Assembly: GCA_022828595.1 (NCBI GenBank)
Contig: JAKGHH010000002.1
Span: forward strand, 63,646,383 to 63,710,382
Source of the DNA: Nelumbo lutea
Taxonomy: Eukaryota; Streptophyta; Magnoliopsida; Proteales; Nelumbonaceae
Direction: 5' to 3'
DNA length: 64,000 nucleotides
Under the pieces are notes generated by a model. The model was not told where the DNA came from. It was given only the letters and a program-made list of their open reading frames with translations, and made no database searches. The position numbers were made by a program, and so were the translations under genes. Numbering within the stretch: the stretch's first letter is position 1; each line of letters starts with the position of its first letter. This document shows positions 40,201-53,051 of this stretch, in pieces.

Positions 40201-43200
40201 TCCAGCATCTCAGATGCATGTCATTCAAGACTTGTAGTTCCCTTTTTGTTAATTTTTAGGGCATAATAAAACCAAAAAACCGAACCACGGTTAACCGGTT
40301 GCATCGGTTCGGTTTCAGTTCGATTAAATATAAACCGAATAAATCGATTCAGTCCGAAAAATCACCCCACGGTAAAGTAACGTGGGTTGTTACTTCATAC
40401 GAAACTTAGAAGGATCATCAATAAGAGTTTAAAGTACTTGTAACCAAACTTAGAAGGTAAAGTAACGAACTAACAGGGCCCCAAACATCAAAGTGAATAA
40501 TATGAAAAGGAAAATCAGCTTTATTATTCTTTGACGGAAAAGGATTTCTACAATGTTTATTTAATTGACAAATTTGACATCTTAATTCAGAAATGGACAT
40601 TAACTTAAACAATTTTTTTGATCAGTGGATATTCAGATTTATTAAATCAAAGTCAAAGAAGGTACAACTTAGGGAGAGGCACGAGATGCTACCTCCCCTT
40701 TGAAGAGGGGAGATGGAAGAAACCATCAACCCTTTAGTTAAAGAACATAACAAATGAAAAAGAAAATTACATTGAAGCCCAATACAATGAAACCCGAGTA
40801 GCCCCTTGTTTAGCAAGATAATCAGCCAAGGCATTAGCCGATCTACCCGGCACTAAACTCTAACTGTCATACCCCTCAATAGCCATTTAACCTTTTTTAA
40901 AATATCCTTATAGTTCCGAGTGACAGTACTGGGGGTCATCCAACCATCCTACTACCACCTTGGAGTCTCCTTCAATTATTAAGTTTTGCACTCCAAGTTG
41001 ATAAGCAATATGTACCCCCTGTGTCGCAGCTAGGAGTTCAGCCCTCACAGAGTCTCCTATTCCCACCGGTCCCAAAAAAAAGGCAATAATGTTGTTGTTC
41101 TCATCTCTCAGACGATCCTGGGTTACCCTGACTACTTCCGTCAAAGTTCGGCTTAATAAAACCCTCCATCGGTGGAGTCCAAGTTACTTGGACTCTAGGC
41201 TTCGTAGAGGAAGTGAGGGCAATTGCAAACCAATTCCTCATTAAATCCTCAAAGGAATAATCTTCAAAGAGCTTTAAGGATTTCAGCCACAAAATAGTCC
41301 TTGTAACAATACACTCTTTGACCTCAAGAATGCTTCTTTCCTTCTCCTGAAAAATTCTGGAATTTCTCTCTTCCCAAATAGTCCAAAGGAGAGCTACTCT
41401 TATACACTTCAACATGACTCTCCCTCTTCTTGTGGTCCACACAAAGGTAGAAGGGGAAAACAACAAATTTACCTCAGTTGGCAAGTTCCACCTACACTCA
41501 AACAAATCAAATACCCAATTCCAAATGGCTGCAGCAAAAGGACAAGAAATCAATAAGCGGTAACAGTCCTCATTCTGCGCTTTGCACAAAATACACCAGT
41601 TAGGAGATAAACCAAAAAAAGGTCTTTTCTTCTGCAGGTTATCCATCGTATTGATTTTACCCAAGTAAACTTCCCAACAAAATACAGCAATTTTTTGGAG
41701 AATAGGCCTAGACCAAACTTCCTTAACTGGGAAAGCCCGAGGAGAAGAACTGGAGCAGAGGGAATTAAAGAAAGAAGCACAAGTAAACAGCCCTTTCGGA
41801 GTCAAAGTCCAAATCCTCCTATCATGATTTAGTGGGTCCAGGCAAGCAGAATCAAGTAACAATAGGAGCTCAGAAACTGATAAGGATTCCTCATCCCTCA
41901 ACCCTCTACGGAATCCACAGTCCCAGTTTGTCAACAAAGGGGTATACAAGGGCAAAATAAAGGAAGACACTGATTCTTTTTTATAAAGGGAAATAGAGAA
42001 GAGAGAAGGGAACAGATCCTTAAGGGGCAAATTTCCCACCCAAGTGTCTTCCCAAAAAAGAATACGAGTCCCAGAGCAAGCATTGTACCTTACAAAGCGT
42101 AGGAACTGTGGGAGGATGCCATGAATTGCCTTCCAAGGTGTTGCAAGAGTTGCCCGTCTACCCCTGCATCCCAACCATTTCCGGAATAGCCATGGATACT
42201 TGCCACCACTTCATGCCATAACCTCTCCCTCTCTAAAGGCCACCTCCACAACCACTTACCTAGAAGGGCTATATTCTTGAAAGTGATATCCCTATTCCTA
42301 ATCCTCCTTCCTCCTTACTTCGACTAGTTATCTCCCATCTAATCAAATGATCCTTCTTCTCTTGCCCCAGCTCCCACAAGAAGTCCCTCATCATTTTCTC
42401 TAACCTCTTAGCTTCCCTAGCAGGAATCTTAAAGATAGACATTAACTTAAACAATTCTAGATACAAAATTTTCAATGACTCAAAAGACAAATGAGCAAGA
42501 TGACTATGCCATAAATAAACCTAACTCAAACTCTATAGCCTCATGACTAGCTTTATTATCCACCACATGGAAACCATCGACTATATTTCCTATACCAATC
42601 GTCTCCCCCAAGGTCAAATCCTGTATAACACAAGAAGTAGGGAAAAATGTCACTGAGCAGTTCAAAGAGTTTGTAATGCTACTAATGAAAAACAGGTTTA
42701 TGGGAAGTTTAGGTATGAAAGAGTAAGGCCAAGTGGGAGGGAAATGGTTCCTTAACCAGCTATGGTGGAGAATGAACCATCAACTAATCTCACCTTATCT
42801 CTCCCAGAAAGCAAGTTATAGGACTGAAATAAATGAGACTTACCTGTCATATGATTTGAGGCTCCAGAATCAATGATCCAGTGAGACTCTGAAACATGAG
42901 AAGATACATGGAAGGTTGTGACAGAGTTACCTGATGTAGACGCAAAAGATGTGGAGGGAGTAGTGCCAGAATCCATCTGACAAAGTGTCCTACCATAGAG
43001 CTCGAGATGGTCACAGAATGAGCTGATAATATCTTCCTTTGGATCATAACTAGAAGGAAGATACTGATTCAAAGTGGAACCTGAAGGCTGATGTTCTTGT
43101 GAGGCCATGTTTACTGAATTATGCTTCTTCTAACTCTGTTGACTAGGCTTCTTGTTTTATTCTTAAACTGATTTCTTACTTATTTCTTGAATGTTTAATG

Positions 43201-46200
43201 AATTATGCTTCTTCTAACTCTGTTGACTAGGCTTCTTGTTTTGTTCTTAAACTGATTTCTCAATTCTTGAACCCACTTAGATTTTCCATGAAAATCCCAA
43301 CAAGTGTCCCTAGTATGCCTAAACCATTGGCAATGAGTACACCAAAATTTATCTTTGTCATCTAGCCTTTTCAAAGGGTCACCCTTCTTAAAGGAATTTC
43401 CACCACTTGCACTTGCACTTCCCCTAACTGCCAAAGCAACAAGCTCCCCCTCTAAACTGTTCATTACAATCCTCCTGCTTTTTTCTGACTGTACTAAGAC
43501 ATCTACCTCCTGCACTTAAGGAAGATCTTTGCTTCCCAAAATCTACACCCTTATATACTCATATATAGGATTCAACCCCAAAAGGAAGGCAAAGACACAC
43601 TGCTCTGAAACAAAAGGCTTGTAGGCTTTTGCATCATCATCACACTTCCAGTCCATATTCAAATAATGATTCAGGTCCCTCCAAATGGAGGTCAAATCAA
43701 GTAATAGACTGAGAGACTCCTCTCCCCCTATCTACAAGTAGAGGATTCAACTTACAATTGATAGATTTTTGCATAGTGTCTTTGCTTAGAATATGTAGAT
43801 TTTTCTTGCTCCCAAATTTCATAAACTATCTCTGCCCACATAAAATTTTTCCTCACTTGTGGCAGCATAGAAACCAAGAGCCACAACATCACCATACTGT
43901 TTTCTTGGTTCCACTTATCATGTTCTGCACTACCAGTCCTCGGTTCCTTAATTTTTCCATTGATGTACCCTATCTTCCCTCTTGCGGTTATGTAAAGTTT
44001 AATCCCTTTGGGCCAATCTAGGTAGTTAAGTCCACCTACATCTAGAGGAACAACAGACATAGGAAAATTCAGATCAAACCCCCCAGTCATTCCACCATGA
44101 GTAGCAAACACACCAGAAGTGGCTGCATCCTCAGACGACATGATGTTACTTTTTACCCACACAGGAACCAATAACAGGAGAGATAACAAGCACCCAACTT
44201 CTTAATCATACATAAACAGCACCACAATATTGTATTCCCTACAGTCTGCAAATAATTCCAGATTTCAAGGTACTGGAACACTGCTGGAGAAAATGAAGGG
44301 TCAAAAACTAGCACAAAACAGATCAGGTTGGGTCTTGATAGGCCCTACAATCATCAAGCCCTTTTTCCCTAGAGAATACAATCATAACGGATGCAGGAAT
44401 ATTCAAAAAAACTTGCTGTTACTGATGGTACAGGTCATTCCAGACCTACAAAAGCACTCACCTGAATGCACAAGGATCATACAATCCACAAAGAAGGTAA
44501 AAACACACTTCCAACACCTTCACAGCTTCTTTTACAACTTCTCAGGTTCTATCTTGGCACACAGCCAAGAAAAAAACTTTCGATTCCTTCAGAACCAGTG
44601 GATGCTAGTACCTTGCTTTCAGACCACACTCTCGCTCTGATACCATGTTTTCTTGGAGAAATTGAAAAGAGAAAAAAGAAGAAAGGAAGAGAGAAAACAA
44701 TAGTTTGGGGTCAAAAAATCCAGGCTGGCGGCGCCACCACTTATATTTATATTAGGGCAACCCAACAACTTAAAGTAAGAAGGGTACAAAGACAAAAAAG
44801 CCCCTACAGCTTAAGTACAAGTACTGTTAACATGTAATGTCTTCCTCTTTTAAAAATTAAGAAAAAATAGTCTGGACGACCTGATTCTTAGGGTAACTTA
44901 CCCACTTTTACTCATCTTCTCTTCTCTTTAGTTTTCTCTTCTTCTACCTTCTCTCCCCATCTCCAATCACTCTTCCTCAATCCTAATAAAATCATTTCAT
45001 TTTGGATGACACCCAAACAAGATCTGGGTAGGGCTGCAACTTGGACGGCTTTGTTAAATTTTGAAGGGGCCCTGTCTGTAACCAAGACTTATCCAGTTAT
45101 GCCTGAGGTGCACCCCTGGTGTTTTAAAAGCACAGGGGTCAATTTGCACCCGATGCGCACGCCTTTTTGAAGCAAGGTGCATAAATTTAAAAAAAATGCT
45201 AAAAAATAAAAAAAAATGTCAGAAAATTCAAAAAATGCAAAAAAAATCAAAAATATTAAACATAATATTAATAAAAAATATAAACTTAAACTTTAAAATA
45301 AATGTTTTAAAAAACCTATTATCTAAAATTAAAATACATAAACATAACATGTAAAGCATATTCAGTTGAGAATTTAAAAATAAAATCAAACATATAAAAC
45401 ATTTTCAAGCATGTAAAACCCATAATCTCATTTTTCCTCAATCGCATTACTTCAAGTAGCTAATGTGATGTAAAACATATTACATTCCTGATTCTACGAG
45501 CCGCCTTTGTGCCACACCCCTCGAGGCAAGCCCAAACAAGTCCATGTTAGGGTCTTAAATTCTTTGTTCTTGAGATGCAGCCTCAAGAACAAATCAGCTT
45601 ATAATTGAGCCCAAAAAATAGAATCCCTAAAAACCCCTTGCTTGTGGCTATTTTATTTTTGTTTCCTACTGTACCTCATCTCATGTACTTTTTTCTTTAA
45701 ATGAGACTCAGTTAACTTTAATAAAAAAACTTATCTGGTGATCATGCTGCAAAAAATCTCTTCTAAAACATGGGTAATGTCTAGGCAAGTAACATGCCAT
45801 GTATTCCAAGTAAAGAAACTATCGTTTAGTGAAAAAGATAATTCTGGGAACTTTTCATTTTTGATAATAACATAGTACCACAGCGACACACATATAAGAC
45901 CCCCACTAGAAACCCATCCTTAAGTACAGTAGCAATTCCAATGCTTCGAGAAATAAACAAGGAATGCTCGCATGGCTAACCTGTGTGACTAACTCATGGA
46001 TAGTTCTCTTGCTGAGAATTTTACTACAGATTTCACCAGCATCTGCATTAGATGTTGTATTGTGTGAGCCTGACTGGACTGTGGTAGGCATTATTGCAAG
46101 AGAGGGCGATTTTTGGCTTCCTGAGCCCTGACCCCGTGTAACCTGCTGTTGATGAAGCGCAGACTGTGCAACCCTTGGTGCTGGATATTGCTGTCCATAA

Positions 46201-49200
46201 TGATCTTGTGATTGATGTGGCTGTGACGGCTGTTGCTGTTGCTGAGGAGATGGGATCTGCTGCTGATGGGAAGCTGTTGGCAAGGGATGATGTTGCTGAG
46301 GAATATGTGATCTTTGCTGCAAAGACTGTGGCTTCATCTGTGGCCTATATGAAGTGGATGGTAAGGACGGTGGATGCATTTGTTTCCCTTGCGAACCACC
46401 TGACATCCATGGTTGTGTATGGGTTTGCAAATTTTGTGGTGTCCCAGGTGATTGGGAGCCAGGAGAACCCATTGATGGGACTCTTAGTAGACTATGGGAT
46501 TGAAACTTCTGCCAAAATAAAAACTCAAAGGTCAAAACAAACTTGAGAACAAAGAACTCAATTATCTCAATCTGAAACTTCCAGTATTAAATTATGCTAT
46601 CAACTTGAAAGTACGTAGCAAATAATCCACCAAAAATTATCAGCAAACAGGCAGGCAGAATCTTGTAACATCATATTCAACAGGGCTTCCAATTTGCCAT
46701 GTATTTGAATGCCTTAGAAACCTAACTCACTCAGTCCAATTTGACTAAACCAAGAAGTCAATGAAAAGTTTTTGCATCATGAGATCTTCACTAAGCCTGA
46801 TAATCCAGGGTAAAGCTTTCAGCGAATGACATAGCAACAAACCATGACAAATGAATGAGATTAAATGGGTTACCACATGACCAAATGGGTAAACTTGCAA
46901 GCTGACCAAACGTACCTTATTATAGAATGAGAGCAAACGAACATCAGGAACTCAATGGACAAGTTCTAACTTCTAACTTCTTAAACAAAGGCTTCACAGG
47001 AGAAAGCTTAAAGCCTTGTGGTGCAACATTGCTTACTCCAAAGTAAATGGCACTTCAAAAATGCTTTGTGGATAGTTTTGTCATTAGACCTGTTCATGGA
47101 CCAGATAGCCGAATGGGCTGGCTCAGCCTGTTATTTTTCAGGCTTGGACGAAACTTCAGGTCAGCTGTTACATATAATAAAAACATACACTAATTATAGC
47201 TAATAATTATATATAATATATATTAATTTATTAAATTATATTCAAATACTAATTTACTATTCAGGAAATATGATTAGTTTATTAATTTATTAGATTATTA
47301 CCAAATTAATACAATATTAACTTATTAAATTACATCATAAATAGGACATTTTATGTGCGGACCGAACTTCGGGCTTGGGCTCGGGCCTGGACATTTTCTG
47401 TTGATAAAGAGGCAAAACAGGGCCCATGAACAGATCTATTTGCCATAAACAAAATCATTGTGAAATATTTGTTTCCCATACTGAGGCTTGATATCATTGC
47501 TTTAGCAGATGCTAATTTTTTTTCTAAAATAAAATTGACCTCAATGACTAATATCAGACACTTCATCCTTGAAATTAATGGAAGACAGCCTTGAAAATAA
47601 AGGAAGGGCTTGACAAATGGCTTCTAATGGCATTTGGATCGTTTAATATGCTGAAAACCTTTTGTGAGTACTGAGTAATGACAAATACTTCAGCCATTCT
47701 TGGGAAGTTCCTAATATATAGTACAACAATTCTCCAAATTGATATAGAACTTTTTCTTGATGTTCTAAAAATCATAGAGTTGAACCAAATCGTATTTATA
47801 TCGTAAATTATGAGATTATTTCTATTTTTCACAAATGTATCAAAAAAATAAGTATAGATTAATAGATATATTAAAAGGATAATACATATGGTACCCTTTT
47901 TTTATCAATTGATTTTACCCTATTTTTTAGTCTAAAACAGTAGAATTTACCACTTGTACAATAGAAGCCCAAGATGATATAATCAAGTTTAACTTGAAAG
48001 TCAATTAATCCACATATAATGGCTCTCTAACCTACATATGAAGGAAAATAAATTCTATCAGGTATTAAATAATGTAAAGAAATTATTTTCTAGTAAGGGC
48101 TTTAAAACAAGCCTCCCTTGACAAAACAAGATATAAATAAAAAGGGTAAATTACAAAGACTGTCTGGGGTCAGTGACAATTGCCTCCCTGAACTTTCACT
48201 TTGTGAGAAAAACCCCTGGCCATTAAGTCAGGTGATGGAATGCATTAAATTACCAAAATACCCACATGAACTTTCTTTATTTCCTTTTTTATGGGAAATG
48301 GTAACTTTAATAGTAATAGTTGGAGGTTACAACTGTCACCATCCAAAGACCGGATAGAGAGCCCTTTGATGAAAACAGACTTACAAGTAAAGAAAAATGC
48401 AAGGAAGCTTTAGTTGAAACAATAACATTGAGGGTGGCACATTGGGTAAAAAGCTTAAAGCTGTTTTCAGATTTTAAAGTTGAAGACTTTTTCAGGGTTT
48501 GGGAACTTATTGCTGCTTCATCATCTAGGAGGCGACAGGTGTGTAAGACTCGGTCCCCTCCAACAGAGGGTTGGAAGAAGCTGAACTTTGATGGGAGTTG
48601 TGTGGGGAACCCAGGCCCCTCAGGTATTGGGGAGGGGGGGTTTAGAAATGAAAAATGTTCCATTATTGCTCTGTTCTCCAGTCCTATGGAGGAGGGTGAT
48701 GTGGCTACGGCAGAGCTTCTAACTGCGGTATATGGGGTTGAGAAGGCCAAAGAGTTGGGGATTAATAGACTGATCGAGGGAGACTCAAAAACTGTGATTA
48801 AATGGTTGCAGAGAGGGGAAGAAGTGACCTGGCAGCTGAAGAATGATTTTAGAAGGTTCAAATGGATGTCAAGGAATATGTCAATTCAGGTGGGTTGGGT
48901 TAGGAGATAGGCCAACAGTTTGGCTGATAGCTTAGCAAAGCAAGGGGTTCAAAGAATAGATATGTTTTGGGCACATTTGTAATTTTGTCCTAGGTCAGCT
49001 TCTATGCTGATTCTTTGCAACTTCTTGTTGTATCCTAAAGCATCTTAATTAATGAAAATTTTCAGAGTTATTGATCAAAAAAAAACTCCTGCCTATTAAC
49101 TCCTTGCTTAGTAGCTAAAGCATCAGCCATTCCATTTGCTGATCTTCTTGCCCATTTAAATTGCACCCCAATCTCCCTTGCTAAGCTCAAGATTTCTCTT

Positions 49201-52200
49201 TGTTGTCTGAAAAGCCATGTGCCCAAGCTTCTTGCTTGCATCCAGCCTATTACCAGTTTGGAATCTCCTTCCACTTCTAATTGTTGCATTACCCATTGCT
49301 TTTCTAGTCTGAGACATTGGAGTAAGGAGAAAACTTCTACCCTTAAGGAGTCACCCAAAAATAAGGCGAAAACTTCTACAGTTCTACCCTTGAGGAGTCT
49401 CCCAAAAATAAGGTGAAAACTTCCTTTTACTCGCCCTCTTCTCTTGAACCCTAATTGTCCCAAAAATAACTCCATTTTCTCCAAACAAAACCAGTTAAAC
49501 TAACAAGAATCATTTCACTGACATAGAAAAACAAGTTTCTTTAAATTCTTCTTTCATTTCACTGACATGAATGTTTCTCTTCATCTTAAAATATAAAAAT
49601 TATCCACTCCTTTCTCCAATAAATCAAGAAAAACCAAACAAAACCTTAAAGCAAGAAAATACTGAGTTGGAGTGTTAGGAAGTGCTCGGAAAAGAGCAAT
49701 GATCAAAGAGGTAATAAAGAGGAATGACCCAAACATTGTACTAATGCAGGAATCCAAGAGAATGGAGTTTAATAATAGATGGGCAAGGAGTATTTAGAAA
49801 GCCAGGGGGATTAGCTGGGTGGCTGCTCCCTCTCGGGGTGCTTCAAGGGGGAACAGTGACAATGTGGAAGAGGGATGTGGTGGATGGTTTTGAAAAACAG
49901 ATTGGAAAATACTCAATCTCAAAGAAGTTTAAGCAATAAGAGGATGATTTTGTGTGGATGCTCACAAATGTTTATGGACCAAATGATTACACAGAAAGAA
50001 AGGAATTGTGGGAGGAACTGGCAGATATTAGAGGATGGGCCTTGGTGCGTAGGTGGGGACTTTTATGTGATTAGATTCACGGAAGAGACCAATAATGTTA
50101 ATCAAAGGGTGACAACTAGTATGAGGAAGTTTAACCAGTTTGTGGATGCCTTTGAACTCAAAGAGTTACCTTTAGCCCATAAGATTCACTTGGTCAAATC
50201 TCCAATCGAGTCCCATCTGCTCCAAATTTGATAGGTTTTTGTTCTCTTTGGATTGGGAAGAACACTAGGGAAAATTAGATTCTAGGGCTCTTACCAGATT
50301 AACCTCTGACCATTGGCCTATAGTGATTTGCGAGGAGAAAAGGAGTGGTGGACCTGCCCCCTTTAGGTTTGAAAATATGTGGTTGCTTCACCTTGGGTTT
50401 ACTAAAAGAGTAAGGAAGTGGTGGAATGAGTTTAACCCAATGGTGGAATGGGAAGGGATGAGGTTCCATAAGAAGCTACAATTTATGAAAGCAAAGATCA
50501 AGGAGTGGAATCAATTAGAGTTTGGAAGGCTAAAAAAAAAGAAAGAGAACATTGATGGACCAAATTGAGAGCCCTGACTTGAAAGAAGAAAGGGGAGATT
50601 TTGGAGAGGCAAACAAGGAACAAAGAAGAGGTTTGAGAAGTCATCTTGAGGTAAGCCTACACAAGGAGGAAATTAGCTAGAGGCAAAAATCTCGATGTAA
50701 ATGGCTGCAAGAGGGAGATAGGAATACCAGCTTCTTTCACTCTTTGGCAAATGGGAGGAGAAGGAGAAATTTTATCTCCAAACTGGAAGTGGATGGAGTT
50801 GAGTTAACACAACAAGATGAGATTGAGGAGCATTTGTGAGACACTTTAAATCCATTCTAAGAAGGCCTGTAAGTAAGGGGGTGTGGTTAGAAGGATTGGA
50901 CTGGCCAAAAGTAGGGTTTGATAACGGGAGAAGGTTGGAAAGAAGGTTTGAGTTGGAAGAGATTAAGGAGGCTATTTTCTCTATGGATAGAACAAAAGCT
51001 CCAGGTGCGGATGATTTCACAATGGCTTTCTACCAAGACTGTTGGGATACGATGAAAGGTGACCTTCTGTTGGTGTTTGAGGAATTTCATAGGAGAGGAG
51101 TGATTAACCTAGGTGTAAATTCCACCTTTTTAGCTTTGGTCCCAAAAAAGAAAGATGCATTGCATCCAAAAGACTTCAGGCCAACCACTCTGGTAAATAG
51201 ATTGTATAAGATCCTTGAAAAGGTGTTGCCTCTGAGACTGAAGGAAGTATTGCTAGCTATCATTACACCAAATCAAGGAGCCTTTGTGAGTGGAAGACAA
51301 ATTACAGATCAAATTCTAATTGCTAATGAGAGTGTGGAAAATTTCAAAAAGGATAGAAAGGAGTAGCATGTAAGTTGGATCTAGAAATGGCTTATCACTT
51401 GGTGGACTAGGATTTTTTGGGAAAAGTTATGACCAAATTTGGATTTGGGACTAGATGGTGCAAATGGATTATGGCATGTGTTTGGAATTGTCATTATTCT
51501 GTACTAGTGAATAGGACTGTGGTTGACTTCTTTCCAACCATTAGGGGTAAGACAAAGAGACCCCCTGTCTCCCTTCTTGTTCACACTGATTGCTGATGTT
51601 CTAGGGAGATTGATTCACAGAGCAGATTCTAGGGGTCTTGTTAGAGGTTGGAGAGTTGGAAGGGAGGAAACCCCCCTCACCCATCTACAGTTTGTAGATG
51701 ATACGATTTTGTTCTGTGAAGGGGGAAATGTGAGGTATATAAGGAACATGAAATTGGTGATACAACTCTTTGAACAAATGTCAAACTTGAAGGTGAATTT
51801 TGAGAAAAGTTGTGTAGTGGGTGTGAATTTAGAGGAGGGAGAGATCAGAGAGAATGCAGAAGTGCTAGGGTGTGAAGTCTCAGAGTGGCCTTTGAATTAT
51901 CTGGGGTTGCCATTGGGTGACGATCCAAAGAGAAAGAGTTTCTGGAATCCGGTGGTGGAAAGATTTGAAAAGAGACTTGTCTCTTGGAAAAGGAATTACC
52001 TTTCTCCGGGAGAGAGGATGACACCAATTAATGCCACACTAACAAATTTACCTATTTATTTCCTTTCAGTGTTCAAAATCCCAGTAAAGGTTTCTAACAG
52101 ATTGGAAAATATGATGAGAGATTTCCTTTGGGATCCGGGAGAAGAGAAGAGGGACAATAAAGTAAGCTGGGAGGTGGTGACCAGGAGTAAAAACAGTGGT

Positions 52201-53020
52201 GGTTTGGCACTCGAGAACATTAGAAAAAGGAATTTGGCCCTTCTGGGGAAATGGTTGTGGAGATACTCACTAGAGAAGGAGAAATTATGGGCCATGATAG
52301 TGGAAAGCATACATGGGCTGAAGCTGAATGGATTGGATGCTGGAATCCGAGCTAGGACTACAAGCGCTTCACCTTAAAAAGCCATCCATGAGTTGTTACC
52401 AGTTTTTTCCCCTCTTATCAGGTATGACTTGAATTTAGGTAATTCCATAAAATTTAGGGAACAAACTTGGGTGGGGGATGCCCCTCTAAAGGACCAATTT
52501 CCTTCTTTGTATGCCCTCTCTGACTTTAAAAATGAGTCAGTTTCCTCTTTCATTACTACTCCTCCATCTCTGGTTTGGGTGGAAATTGGACTTGAGAAGG
52601 GCTGTGAGAGACTCAGACCTTGACAGCATTTCAAATCTCCTTCAACTTCTTGACAATATTTTCTTAGACCCTGCTAAGGTGGACTCTAGAATCTGGACGT
52701 CCACCACCACTGGTTCTTTCTCCTGTGCATAGTTTTCAAGGTGCCAGGGCGAGGCTGGATGACTGGGGAGTGCCTTGTCGCCTAGGCGATGGATTTTTTT
52801 ATGTTAAAAACATAGATCCTAGGGTAGTTAGTTCCCTAGGTACCATAACCATATTTCTTTAATAATTATTCATGATTTTCATAAGAAAAGTATAAATTTC
52901 ATGTTAAAGTATAGAAAATCAACATATTCATGAGAAGAAAAGAAGGAAAATAAAATTCAAAAAATATAGGGGCTGAACCGTTATTTTTGTTATAGGAAAA
53001 GAAGAAAATAAAAAGTATTG

Positions 53021-53051
<31 letters not shown>

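Larger units (their letters stand above)
37591..44832 (-). mobile_element. copia remnant (minus strand) with nested insertions
   Basis: 5' LTR 44832-44646, primer site 44645-44634, gag from about 44141 ([10 protein letters not shown]), zinc knuckle [14 protein letters not shown] near 43340-43300, protease [10 protein letters not shown] near 42850. A LINE is inserted at 40615-42437. The pre-integrase zinc part is at about 40600-40480. A hAT-like element is inserted at about 39308-40369. Integrase is at 39215-38862 and reverse transcriptase pieces at 38530-38327 and 38092-37650 ([17 protein letters not shown]). The RNase H domain and 3' LTR are missing. The left end is fused to a LINE near 37590. 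Confidence 0.85.

Noticed and set aside
44230..44837. ORFs of 136 and 123 aa on the plus strand
   Set aside because: They lie in the leader and LTR of a minus-strand copia remnant; no domain.
46166..46546. 126-aa ORF on the plus strand
   Set aside because: It is the antisense shadow of TAF12 exon 3, whose splice sites and protein match the family.
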